Origin: Porticoccus sp963974675
Lineage (GTDB): Bacteria; Pseudomonadota; Gammaproteobacteria; Pseudomonadales; Porticoccaceae
Length of the DNA stretch: 64,000 nucleotides
Assembly: GCA_963974675.1 (NCBI GenBank)
Contig: CAXBDQ010000005.1
Span: 1 to 64,000, forward strand
Reading direction: 5' to 3'
A program made the position numbers and the translations under genes. Position 1 is the first letter of the stretch, and the number at the start of each line of letters is the position of its first letter. Positions 26,567-35,346 of this stretch are shown here, in pieces. Below the pieces are notes generated by a model. That model was not told the DNA's origin, did no database searches, and worked only from the letters and a program-made list of their open reading frames with translations.

Positions 26567-27832
26567 TTACTTTATTCGACGAAGTACTGAGACACAGTTG
26601 GTCACCCCTGATCCGCCAATATTCACCGTCATAGCAGTTTCAGGTGTACCTTTTGCTGCTACTCCAATAGGCGCACCGGTTAGCTGCTTATACGCCAACG
26701 CATGCATTGATGCTCCTGTTGCACCAACGGGATGTCCTTTAGACTTAAGGCCTCCCGACAGGTTTATAGGGCAATCACCATCAGGATCAAACTTACCTTC
26801 CATCACATCGAACCCTGCCCGCCCAGGCAAAGACAACCCAATAGCCTCCGCACAGAGCAATTCATTCACCGTAAAACAATCGTGCACTTCAGCAAAATCC
26901 AGATCTGAAATACCTATACCAGCTTCTGTGCACGCCTGCTCGACAGCAACTCTTGTCGCCTGCAGCTCATGCAGCCTACCCTGACGCCCATTTAACATCA
27001 TCCGATCAGTCACATGCCCAATACCACTTAGCTCAACAGCATTCTTAAAATTAGACTTGGCATTCTCCGTCGATGTCAAAACTACTGCCGCTGCGCCATC
27101 AGTAATTAACGAACAGTCATGCAATCTCAGTGGAGGTGCAATCATTGGGTTACTACCTTTGCCTGAATCAGGCAAGTTCAGAATAGCCTCTGCGGTAATC
27201 AGCTGATTTTTATCCGGCAAACTTCCTGGGCCAAAGTGCGCCAAAGGATTTTGAATGCCATTGCGATAGTTAAGTGCAGAAACGTGGGCCAACATAGTCC
27301 GCAACTGATCATCTGAAATGCCATGTTTTTGTTGGTATGCTGTTCCCAGTTCCGCAAACAATCCAGGAAATGTCATTCCACTGGCACCCTCATCAGGCCA
27401 GTAGGAACAGCACGCCAGAGCGTGAGTAACCCCGGGTGTATTTAACAAACTCATTTTCTCTACACCCAAAGCCAGAACATTTTTAAACCGACCCGAAGCC
27501 ACTGCGTACGCTGCGTTATAAATAGCAAGAGAAGAGGTGGCGCAAGCGCCTTCAGTTCGAGTCGTAGGCTTAAAGAGCAAACCCTCTGGATCAATCTCTA
27601 TCGCCAAAGGCCCAACATGCTCCTGATTGACAAACAGGGACGGAGAGCAAGAACCCACCCAAATAGCATCAATATCTTTTGCTTCAAGACCTGCATCAGC
27701 AATTGCGCCGGCACCCGCCTCAATCAACAATTCATAAAAAGATTTTAGATCTTCAACTTCACCCGTTTCGCGATCACGTTTAACGAATGCACCAAATTTT
27801 GTGTTGTATGCTCCAACGATACTAACCTTCAC
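26567..27832 (-). CDS. Thiolase family protein (SCP2/acetyl-CoA acetyltransferase-like)
   Basis: The 421-residue thiolase has a nucleophilic Cys97 in TEGACATSS, the HDCFTVNELL segment with the catalytic His, and the C-terminal GGLKSKGHPVGATGASM with INIGGSG-like end (VNIGGSGVTNCVSVL). It belongs to the SCP-x/acetyl-CoA acetyltransferase group rather than the FadA group. A GTG start is preceded by GAGG at about 7 bp. Located just after the acyl-CoA ligase of the carboxylase operon, it would split the 3-oxoacyl-CoA product into acetyl-CoA and a shorter acyl-CoA (for an aromatic ketone, benzoyl-CoA-like). Confidence 0.86.
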   Translation of the reverse strand: MKVSIVGAYNTKFGAFVKRDRETGEVEDLKSFYELLIEAGAGAIADAGLEAKDIDAIWVGSCSPSLFVNQEHVGPLAIEIDPEGLLFKPTTRTEGACATSSLAIYNAAYAVASGRFKNVLALGVEKMSLLNTPGVTHALACCSYWPDEGASGMTFPGLFAELGTAYQQKHGISDDQLRTMLAHVSALNYRNGIQNPLAHFGPGSLPDKNQLITAEAILNLPDSGKGSNPMIAPPLRLHDCSLITDGAAAVVLTSTENAKSNFKNAVELSGIGHVTDRMMLNGRQGRLHELQATRVAVEQACTEAGIGISDLDFAEVHDCFTVNELLCAEAIGLSLPGRAGFDVMEGKFDPDGDCPINLSGGLKSKGHPVGATGASMHALAYKQLTGAPIGVAAKGTPETAMTVNIGGSGVTNCVSVLRRIK

Positions 27833-27935
27833 AGAGGAACCTCTCTAATATTTATCAAATGTTGTATATGGACAGGATAATCAGCAAACTAAAGTCTGAC
27901 TGTATAAACCAGCCAAATAATACAATACTTCCGTA

Positions 27936-29516
27936 TTAAATATTCCGACCCTGCTCATCCCAAAAAACCTTACGAATTTCTTTCTTTAAAACTTTACCCA
28001 CAGGGCTACGAGGCAGTGCATCCCAAAACAGCACTTGCTTAGGAGCCTTAACACTGCCTAACCTGTCCTTGCAATACTGAACAATCTCCTGCTCATTCGG
28101 TACAGAGTCTGAGTCTTTTAGCTCAACAACTGCCGTGACCTGCTCACCCCACTTCTCATCGGGCACACCAATAACAGCACAATCTTTCACTCCCGGCAGA
28201 CCCCAAATTAACTGTTCTATCTCACTGGGATAAACGTTAAATCCACCGGATATAATCATATCCCGTTTTCTATCCACTATGGATAAATAGCCTGCTTGAT
28301 CAAAAATGCCCACATCTCCCGTGAACTGCCAACCACCGGTTCTAATCTCCTGGGTTGCCTCAGGATTTTTATGATACCCCTTCATCAGTAGATTACCTTT
28401 TACGGCAATCTCACCCTCTTGACCGAAGGGAAGCTTATTGCCCTCATCATCCATGATAGCCAGCTCTACATGAGGTGCCATTTTTCCACAGGAGCGCAAC
28501 ATTGAAGCATTAGCCGTTTCCACCGCCTCAACATGATCCTGAGGTGAGAAAAAAGTACACATCATAGGCGCTTCTACTTGACCATAGGTTTGCACCATCA
28601 CCGGCCCAAATACAGAAATTGCTTCTTTAAGTTTTTCAACTGACATCGGTGCTGCGGCATACCAAAAATAGCGCAGACTCGAATAGTCATAGTTTTTAAC
28701 ATCATCATAAGCCAGCAGCATGTAAATGGCGGTAGGAGGCAAAAACAGGCTGGTGACTTGGTACTGCTCAATAGTGGCAAGTAATTTTTCCGGTACAAGT
28801 CCATCCATCACCAGAATGGTAAAACCCTGCAATATAGTCGCAAAAGATGCAACACCTGCCGCGTGGGACATTGGGGCAGCAACAAGATAACAACCAGGGA
28901 TATCCGGTGGCGGCATCAACTCCTGCTGAATACCGATCATCGTTTTCCAAGTAGCACTTCCCCATTCGGCAAGTTTCGAGTCGCCGGTTGTACCGCCTGT
29001 AGCCAATAACGATACCACCGTCATATCTTCCTTGTATTCGGTTGACCCACAGTGATCTAAACTACGCTCAGGAGCACCTTTAAGAAAGGAAAAATTCAGA
29101 CCAGCAACTTGCTGACCGTCGAGGAAAATCAGTTTTTCATCGCCAAAAATATTGGCCAGCTCAGGGTTCTGCATCACCACCCTGTCATCCAGGAACAACA
29201 AAGTTGCTCCAGACTGCTCTATTAATTTTAAATTAGCGTCCAATGTGTTTCTGACATTTAAAGGCAGCCAAATTGCACCGATACGAGAGATGGCAAAAAT
29301 ACAGCAATAGGCAGCAACAGAGTTTGGTGCATAGGTAGCCACCACATCACCAGAACTTATCCCCTTACGCACTAAATGGTCTGCCAAATGAACAGAGGCA
29401 TAAACCATTTCTTGATAGGTTAGGGTTACATCATTTTCTAGGTCAATAAACTTGGCACTGTCTGTATTCGAACCAGACAGTGCCAAGCTATTATCGAGAC
29501 AATCAACAAGACGCAC
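27936..29516 (-). CDS. AMP-forming acyl-CoA ligase (Bal-like, 3-oxoacid:CoA ligase candidate)
   Basis: The 526-residue ANL-superfamily enzyme has the ATP-binding loop LLATGGTTGDSK near residue 187, VQTYGQVEAPM, the TGDVGIFDQAGYLSIVDRKRDMIISGGFNVYPSEIE hinge region, and the catalytic lysine in PRSPVGKVLKKEIR. It activates a carboxylic acid to acyl-CoA through an acyl-adenylate. The start is GTG with AGGA at about 7 bp. It follows the 284-residue gene by 11 bp, exactly where bal (benzoylacetate-CoA ligase) sits after apcE in the acetophenone carboxylase operon. It should therefore activate the 3-oxo acid made by the carboxylase. Substrate identity is inferred from context only. Confidence 0.85.
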   Translation of the reverse strand: MRLVDCLDNSLALSGSNTDSAKFIDLENDVTLTYQEMVYASVHLADHLVRKGISSGDVVATYAPNSVAAYCCIFAISRIGAIWLPLNVRNTLDANLKLIEQSGATLLFLDDRVVMQNPELANIFGDEKLIFLDGQQVAGLNFSFLKGAPERSLDHCGSTEYKEDMTVVSLLATGGTTGDSKLAEWGSATWKTMIGIQQELMPPPDIPGCYLVAAPMSHAAGVASFATILQGFTILVMDGLVPEKLLATIEQYQVTSLFLPPTAIYMLLAYDDVKNYDYSSLRYFWYAAAPMSVEKLKEAISVFGPVMVQTYGQVEAPMMCTFFSPQDHVEAVETANASMLRSCGKMAPHVELAIMDDEGNKLPFGQEGEIAVKGNLLMKGYHKNPEATQEIRTGGWQFTGDVGIFDQAGYLSIVDRKRDMIISGGFNVYPSEIEQLIWGLPGVKDCAVIGVPDEKWGEQVTAVVELKDSDSVPNEQEIVQYCKDRLGSVKAPKQVLFWDALPRSPVGKVLKKEIRKVFWDEQGRNI

Positions 29517-29527
29517 ACAACGTCCTA

Positions 29528-30382
29528 TTAACTTTTCAATGTTGAAATTGTATCAAGCACAGATTCTGGTTTTGAATCCGCGGGAATTGAGAAGTAATAG
29601 AAACCATTACCTTTCCCAACAATTTCATCACCCTGCCAAAGTGGCTGACTTATATCGACACCCAGCGTGTCTGCCGAGATAGCAGACGCCGCTGGTGTGA
29701 TCGCAAAATCAACATCACCTGGCACATTAAATCCATCTCCAGAAAATGGAAGCTGGATACCAACAGACCAACGATAATGCTTCGTGATATTAAAAACAGG
29801 TTGATACCAAGACAGCTCTTCAGTACTGGCTGGCATCAGCTCTTCATCTTCAACCAACAGTACACCAGACAACTCTGTCTCACTGAAATAGCGAAGAAAA
29901 TCAGCTAGATACATACCCGCAGTATCTATAGCCATTTCTTCTGGCTCAGCATTATTTCCCGTGGCAGCCTTATGAGCCTTAACCAAAAGAGACCGAGGTG
30001 AAGGCACAACCAAAACTATAGGCGTTGAACCCCTATAGTTGTTACTTACAGCGGTAATAACTTCAGCCAACAACTCTCTGGGCGCAAATGCTTCCAGCAT
30101 GACTTTCAGCGCATACGTTAGCCGACCTTTTTCAGCCATGGATGGAATGGCTTTGTCGTCCTCTTCCATCCAGTGTTGAAACAGATCCCAGACATCAAGT
30201 ACAACCACGTCAGCCTTAACCAAGCCATGGGCCTGCCCATAAAAAGACATATAGGCCGCGGGCGAAGTCCAAGGATTTTCGCCATCACCCAGCAAGAGCT
30301 TTTTAGTGTACTCATTAAAGTTGACCCAAAGTCGGGGAGAACCTTCTCCCGACTTTAGGTATGTGACTAGGTCTAGAGCCAT
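29528..30382 (-). CDS. ApcE-like epsilon subunit candidate of ketone carboxylase
   Basis: This 284-residue protein (about 31 kDa) is soluble, with no signal peptide or TM helix, and has no motif I recognise. Acidic stretches such as LLVEDEELMPASTEELSW and conserved-looking SFYGQAHGLVKADVVVLDVWDLFQ and PIVLVVPSPRSLLVKAHKAA are visible. It starts one base after the stop of the HyuB-like gene (TAATATG), with AAGGAAA as ribosome binding site, so translation is coupled. Its size and position match ApcE, the extra subunit of acetophenone carboxylase, encoded between apcD and bal. Assignment is by position and length, not by recognised sequence similarity. Confidence 0.6.
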   Translation of the reverse strand: MALDLVTYLKSGEGSPRLWVNFNEYTKKLLLGDGENPWTSPAAYMSFYGQAHGLVKADVVVLDVWDLFQHWMEEDDKAIPSMAEKGRLTYALKVMLEAFAPRELLAEVITAVSNNYRGSTPIVLVVPSPRSLLVKAHKAATGNNAEPEEMAIDTAGMYLADFLRYFSETELSGVLLVEDEELMPASTEELSWYQPVFNITKHYRWSVGIQLPFSGDGFNVPGDVDFAITPAASAISADTLGVDISQPLWQGDEIVGKGNGFYYFSIPADSKPESVLDTISTLKS

Positions 30383-30383
30383 A

Positions 30384-32663
30384 TTATTTCCTTGTATCCT
30401 GTGAAGGAATACCGGCTTGTTTTCTTACGGCTTCAAGCTCAGCTTCCAGTTCTTCAATCCTAACATCTTTTGGATGAGTCACATAAATAGGACCTGGGTT
30501 TTTAGCATCACGTTTGTCATCAATGCTGCCTGCGTAAACAGTGTCAAGATCACTATTCCAAGACCCATAGAATGGAATATTCTCTGGAGGAGTGTCCTTA
30601 ACATGCGCTTTAACAAATTCAGCATAAGGCTTACCTTGCTGCTTACGCAGTTCACGATAATCAGCACGGAGCTTCTCGGTTGCCTCCAAGTCCAAAGCAA
30701 AAGTCTCTTCATTGAATTCAACTTTATACAGCTTTTTCGCCCAATCTGAAGTGATCAATCCTTCCTCAATATCCATAATCACATAGGTCGGATCACGCTC
30801 AAGAGGATCACCATAACCACCACCAGTACCCTGGGAGATCATGTACAGCTCACCACGCTTCGAAATATCAAAGCCCATACCCATATGGTGTGTTGAATAT
30901 TTAGCATCAGGGAACGGCTGTTCATTCATAATTTCATGAATACTGTGCTTGAATTGCTCAGGATTTTTCAGCAACACATCATAAACGTCTACATCCTGAA
31001 CTTTACACAGAGGATAAGAACCACCCGCATAGCCACCAAACAGACCTTGAATGGTAGGCACTTTAGAACCCTGGGTCGTGGTCATGAAGCCCCACTGATC
31101 ACTGTCTTTGGTAGATGCAATCATGGTGTAGCCCATACCACCACGGTATTTACCAGGCGCTTGAGTATTAGCTGTCATCTTCTTGGAAACTAACTGAAGG
31201 AAAGGCACTTCCTCTTCATTCATTTCCTGCTCACCTATATCTGCCATGGTGGCGAAAATAGGTGATATCGCATGCTCACCATCTCGGTCCATGCGAGCGC
31301 CACCGCCCATACCGTTAAGATCTGCGCAGAGGTTACCTAACATTTCACCGTGCTGATTAACACCACCCCAAATGAAGGTGTTAATCATATTGTGCCAAGG
31401 TGCCAATACACGGGTGTATTTATCTGGACAGCTGTACAGGAACTTAGCTGTTGCATGCTGTGCTACCGTAAAGCTGTGGAAGATAGACATCAAACTTTGT
31501 GAGTTAGGTGCCGCATAAGAACAATCAACCAGCGTGCCTTCTTGAGTGATGAACTCAACGGGAGACAGGCCTGCTTGACCACGTGGTAGATCTGGCCAAA
31601 TATGGTTCATAAATGCCTGACCTACCATGCCTTTCATACCAGGCAACTGAGTATTGATAGCACGGTTAGTCAATTCTGGACTCGTGCCACGGAAATCGAA
31701 AATTAGACGGTCACCTTTCTTAGTCACAGCCAAATTGATTTTTAACAATGCATTTTCACGCAGAGTACTATCCATAATAGTCTGAGTACGAACCGTCATA
31801 TCTGGCCACTCAGAGATACGACGACGAACTTCAGACACCACACTCTCATTGGTATGACGCAGACAAGCTGTCAGCGCATCAGGGCCATCCGTTTCAAAGA
31901 CTTCTTTAATACGCTTCTCAAGACGCATACAGGCGAATAGTTTCACCTTCATGTCTTCGTATTGCAGTTTTGGCTCACGCACTGAGTTCTGCAAGAAGGT
32001 CAGGATATCTCTTTTAATTTCGTAGTTTTCAACCACTTTGAAGGGGGACATTTTTAGCCCCTCATCAAAAGAGGTCTCAGCCATAGAAGGCATACCACCG
32101 GGTTCGATGGCGCCGTTTTCACCTTCGTGAACAGTTGAGGCTGCCCAACAGATCAACTTGCCTTCATGGAACACAGGCAAAATCATACTCTGGTCGGTGT
32201 TGTGCACGTTACCGTAACGAGAATCGTTATGGATAAAACCATCCCCTTCCCTAACGCCTACTGTGTGCTCTTCAATCCAGTTTTTAATGATGAACTTGAT
32301 TGGGTGGTGGACCAACGCAGAGAAAATCAATACACCGCCCGCACTACCAATGGTCAAATCACCTGAAGCGGAGTAAATGCCAGTGATAATATCACCCCAT
32401 TTTGCACCGGGCGCCGCGCCCATTTGCTCAACCATTTCAAAACCTTCCTCACACGCCGACTGCAAGCGGTCGCGAATAGAAGAAATCTGGTTAAGATCGG
32501 TGTATTTATCCATGCACGCTTCTTCTTCTGGACTACGCGGCATGATTCGATGATCACGCATAATTTCAGGGTCTGGCCCAAGAAACAATGTCGTGTCTTT
32601 CAGGAATTTCTGAATTAATTCCTGATCTTGAACTTCAGTGTCTACATTCACTTTAGTGTTCAT
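30384..32663 (-). CDS. Ketone carboxylase HyuB-like subunit (ApcD/AcxB type)
   Basis: The 759-residue protein belongs to the hydantoinase B/oxoprolinase family. It shows GDIITGIYSASGDLTIGSAGGV, SRYGNVHNTDQSMILPVF, LIFDFRGTSPELTNRAINTQ, a NGMGGGARMDRDGEHAI segment and GGYGDPLERDP. No hydantoinase-specific partner is present; two HyuA-like genes and a small zinc-finger-type subunit precede it, as in acetophenone and acetone carboxylases. In these ATP-dependent, biotin-free enzymes this subunit is thought to carry out enolate formation and carboxylation while HyuA-like subunits phosphorylate substrate and bicarbonate. AAAGGGG precedes the ATG. At about 84 kDa it is close in size to AcxB. Confidence 0.86.
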   Translation of the reverse strand: MNTKVNVDTEVQDQELIQKFLKDTTLFLGPDPEIMRDHRIMPRSPEEEACMDKYTDLNQISSIRDRLQSACEEGFEMVEQMGAAPGAKWGDIITGIYSASGDLTIGSAGGVLIFSALVHHPIKFIIKNWIEEHTVGVREGDGFIHNDSRYGNVHNTDQSMILPVFHEGKLICWAASTVHEGENGAIEPGGMPSMAETSFDEGLKMSPFKVVENYEIKRDILTFLQNSVREPKLQYEDMKVKLFACMRLEKRIKEVFETDGPDALTACLRHTNESVVSEVRRRISEWPDMTVRTQTIMDSTLRENALLKINLAVTKKGDRLIFDFRGTSPELTNRAINTQLPGMKGMVGQAFMNHIWPDLPRGQAGLSPVEFITQEGTLVDCSYAAPNSQSLMSIFHSFTVAQHATAKFLYSCPDKYTRVLAPWHNMINTFIWGGVNQHGEMLGNLCADLNGMGGGARMDRDGEHAISPIFATMADIGEQEMNEEEVPFLQLVSKKMTANTQAPGKYRGGMGYTMIASTKDSDQWGFMTTTQGSKVPTIQGLFGGYAGGSYPLCKVQDVDVYDVLLKNPEQFKHSIHEIMNEQPFPDAKYSTHHMGMGFDISKRGELYMISQGTGGGYGDPLERDPTYVIMDIEEGLITSDWAKKLYKVEFNEETFALDLEATEKLRADYRELRKQQGKPYAEFVKAHVKDTPPENIPFYGSWNSDLDTVYAGSIDDKRDAKNPGPIYVTHPKDVRIEELEAELEAVRKQAGIPSQDTRK

Positions 32664-32678
32664 AATAAAACTACCCCT

Positions 32679-34829
32679 TTAATTCTTTGCTTCTGCACGA
32701 AGGAACCAAACTGCACCCTGTTCTGCGGACACATATTTCCAACCGGGCTCAATCAAATAGGTTGTAACTTCTGACGCCACAAGTCCTGGACCCACAATCT
32801 GTGTACCAGCTGGGATGTCAGCTTTATTCCACACTGGTGTTTCAACACCCTTGCCACCACCACCGACGAAGTAACAAGTACGAGTGCTTGATGGTGAGGG
32901 TGGAGCAATACGCTCAGATTCTGGCACAGGTTTAATATGCGTGAACTTAACAGTGTCATGCTCAACATAAGAAGCAACACGAATAGTGTTGATTCGAATA
33001 CCCGCTTCTGGTGCCTGACTACCTTCACCAAAACGTTTGCCATAATCCGTAGAAAACTGGTCCAGAATGTTCATGACATCCATCACAGATTTCAAAGAAT
33101 GTTTAGGCACAACTACCGTGGTTTGCACCAATTGGTTACCGTAGCGCATGTCCAACTCAAGGGAGTGCTTGATATCATCAGCATTAGAACCCTGACGCAA
33201 CAGATCGTTTTGACCCCGCAAGCTCAATTCAGCCACGATATCGTTAAAGCGTTTGTAGTTATCAAACACCTTACGAGAAGTGGAATCATAAAGAACCATA
33301 AACAGTGAGGATTCATGAATATGCATCTGGTGCATATTACCGGCGCCTACCGCCGAGAATACGGAGCTCATGGGAGTAGCCAGAATCCTGTCGATATTCA
33401 GATTAGAGGCAATACCACAACAGTGCAGAGGACCATTGCCGCCATAAGCCAGCATAGTGAAGTCTTCAGGGTCATAACCGCGCACACGCAACTCAGTGTT
33501 TACACCGTTAGCCATGTTGCTATCAACTTTCTCTTTGACCAGCAGAGCAGCTTCAATCACCTCAACATCCAGATCGTCACAAAGAGCTTCTTCAATGGCA
33601 AACAAAGAACGTTTCGGATTCAGAGGAATACTACCACCCGCATAATTTGCAGCATCAAGATAACCCAACACTAAATCAGCGTCGGTTACCGTTGGCTTCA
33701 TACCACCACGGTCGTAGCAAGCAGGACCGGGGTCAGAACCAGCACTCTTCGGTCCAACCGCCACGGCATTGTACATACGGTCAAATGATGCGATAGAACC
33801 ACCACCAGCACCCAAGGTCACCAAGTGAACCATAGGAACAGAAACCAACCAACGGTCGATAACCGGGTTAAAGTCATAGTGCTTAATACCACCTTCAACC
33901 ACGATACCAATATCGTAACTAGTACCACCCATATCCGTTGCGATCACACTGCCAAGATCCGCTTCTTGCGCCAAATGCTCTGCAGCACTGATACCAGAAA
34001 CAGGTCCAGAGTGAATCGTTTGCAATGCATCAGTTGAGTTCAACTGAGCCATACCACCAGAATTATGGATAACCAACATGGGTTTTGTATAGCCATGTGA
34101 ACGAAGATTTTGCTCAAGCTGGCTCATAGCGTGATACATCGTCGAGTGCAGATAACCATCAACAATAGCTGAAGTTGCACGCACATATTCACCCTTACGA
34201 CCCGCTACACGGTGAGACAAAATAACAGGGATGGAACCCAGCAAATGGGTTGGATACTCTTCCAGTAGAATTTTCTCTACTTGTTTTTCGTGGGCAGGAT
34301 TAACAACAGAGTTAACCAAGCAAACTACAATAACCTGAGCGCCTTTATCAACCAGCGTCCTTACCTTAAGGCGAAGATCGGCTTCATCCAGCGGCATAAC
34401 CAGCTCACCTTCAAAACCCAAACGCTCACGCACGCCTTCGATCATGTGTGGTAATACTAATGGTTCCGGACGCTGAGCATCAGGCAAGTTTTGCTTGCCC
34501 ATCTCATCCAAGCCTTCACCATAACCACGCCCTCGGCTCAAAGGAACCATTGCCTCAAAACCAGCGGTAACTAACATACCGATACGCGGGCCATTGTGCT
34601 CGATCAGAGCATTAGTACCCAGTGTTGTTGCATAACGAACAGAGTCAACACCTGCCAGAATCTCTTCCATAGAGATATCTAATTCGGTATACGCTTTTTC
34701 AACAGCTTCATTGAAGCCCAGAGCGAGATTGTGATGAGTCGTCAATGCTTTAGTTTCAATGTACTTACCATCCCAGACCACAAAACAGTCTGTAAAAGTA
34801 CCACCGATATCTACTGATATACGCTTCAT
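32679..34829 (-). CDS. Ketone carboxylase HyuA-like subunit (ApcC/AcxA type)
   Basis: The 716-residue hydantoinase A/oxoprolinase family ATPase has the phosphate-binding DIGGTFTD (7-14), LGTNALIE, IHSGPVSGISAAEHLA, ATDMGGTSYDIG, TLGAGGGSIA and VGPKSAGSDPGPACYDRGG motifs of the ASKHA-like fold, all intact. It is probably one of the two kinase-type subunits that use ATP to activate ketone or bicarbonate. AGGA precedes the ATG. A 112-bp gap separates it from the small subunit gene upstream; HyuB-like gene follows after 15 bp. Co-occurrence with a second, shorter HyuA-like gene favours the acetophenone-carboxylase layout over the three-subunit acetone carboxylase. Confidence 0.87.
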   Translation of the reverse strand: MKRISVDIGGTFTDCFVVWDGKYIETKALTTHHNLALGFNEAVEKAYTELDISMEEILAGVDSVRYATTLGTNALIEHNGPRIGMLVTAGFEAMVPLSRGRGYGEGLDEMGKQNLPDAQRPEPLVLPHMIEGVRERLGFEGELVMPLDEADLRLKVRTLVDKGAQVIVVCLVNSVVNPAHEKQVEKILLEEYPTHLLGSIPVILSHRVAGRKGEYVRATSAIVDGYLHSTMYHAMSQLEQNLRSHGYTKPMLVIHNSGGMAQLNSTDALQTIHSGPVSGISAAEHLAQEADLGSVIATDMGGTSYDIGIVVEGGIKHYDFNPVIDRWLVSVPMVHLVTLGAGGGSIASFDRMYNAVAVGPKSAGSDPGPACYDRGGMKPTVTDADLVLGYLDAANYAGGSIPLNPKRSLFAIEEALCDDLDVEVIEAALLVKEKVDSNMANGVNTELRVRGYDPEDFTMLAYGGNGPLHCCGIASNLNIDRILATPMSSVFSAVGAGNMHQMHIHESSLFMVLYDSTSRKVFDNYKRFNDIVAELSLRGQNDLLRQGSNADDIKHSLELDMRYGNQLVQTTVVVPKHSLKSVMDVMNILDQFSTDYGKRFGEGSQAPEAGIRINTIRVASYVEHDTVKFTHIKPVPESERIAPPSPSSTRTCYFVGGGGKGVETPVWNKADIPAGTQIVGPGLVASEVTTYLIEPGWKYVSAEQGAVWFLRAEAKN

Positions 34830-34941
34830 AATATTATTTCCTAAAACTCTATAACTATTAAGTTATTCACTTGTTGAACAAGCCATCCCTTTACTCAAAA
34901 CATCTACATACGAAGATAATGAGCGGCAATGGCAATAGTTA

Positions 34942-35346
34942 TCAATGATTGTGACCGTGAGTTCTATCCACCAAAACATTGGGACCTTTAACAGGCTCCA
35001 GTATTTCTTCGCGGTGACTCCACTGCTCTTTCAGGGCATCCACATCCACTTCCATATCGTAGAGCGGCTCATGGCCAGGGAAGGTGTACTCAACCTCCAT
35101 CTGGGTACCACAGGAGGGGCAGTAGAATTCATAAATACTGACCCAGTCCTTATCAGGACAGAAGGTAAACTTGTATTTATCAGGATCGATTACCGAAGGA
35201 TGTATATCTTCGGGATTACGTTTATAAACCAGCAATCCTTCTTTGTAGTTACCACGGGCCGAACCGACCTCATGATCACAGACGCGACACTCCCAATTTT
35301 CTGTTTCCAGATCAATGCGGAGATATTCAGTCATCAAAACTTTCAT
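34942..35346 (-). CDS. Small zinc-binding subunit of ketone carboxylase (ApcB/AcxC-like gamma subunit)
   Basis: The 134-residue protein has two CxxC pairs, WECRVCDHEVG near residue 20 and FYCPSCGTQMEVEY near 80, separated by a segment containing NYKEGLLVYKRNPEDIHPSVID. This is the pattern of the acetone carboxylase gamma subunit family. The ATG overlaps the TAA of the preceding HyuA-like gene (TAATG) and has AAGGGGG upstream, so translation is coupled; a frame extending to 35370 is not needed. Its size, about 15 kDa, matches ApcB and its position after the shorter HyuA-like gene is that of apcB. Confidence 0.8.
   Translation of the reverse strand: MKVLMTEYLRIDLETENWECRVCDHEVGSARGNYKEGLLVYKRNPEDIHPSVIDPDKYKFTFCPDKDWVSIYEFYCPSCGTQMEVEYTFPGHEPLYDMEVDVDALKEQWSHREEILEPVKGPNVLVDRTHGHNH

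Noticed and set aside
25566..27832. Complete polyhydroxyalkanoate synthesis locus (thiolase plus reductase)
   Set aside because: No phaC, phasin or PHA depolymerase gene is in the window, and the thiolase is SCP-like rather than PhaA-like, so the pair more likely serves the ketone pathway.
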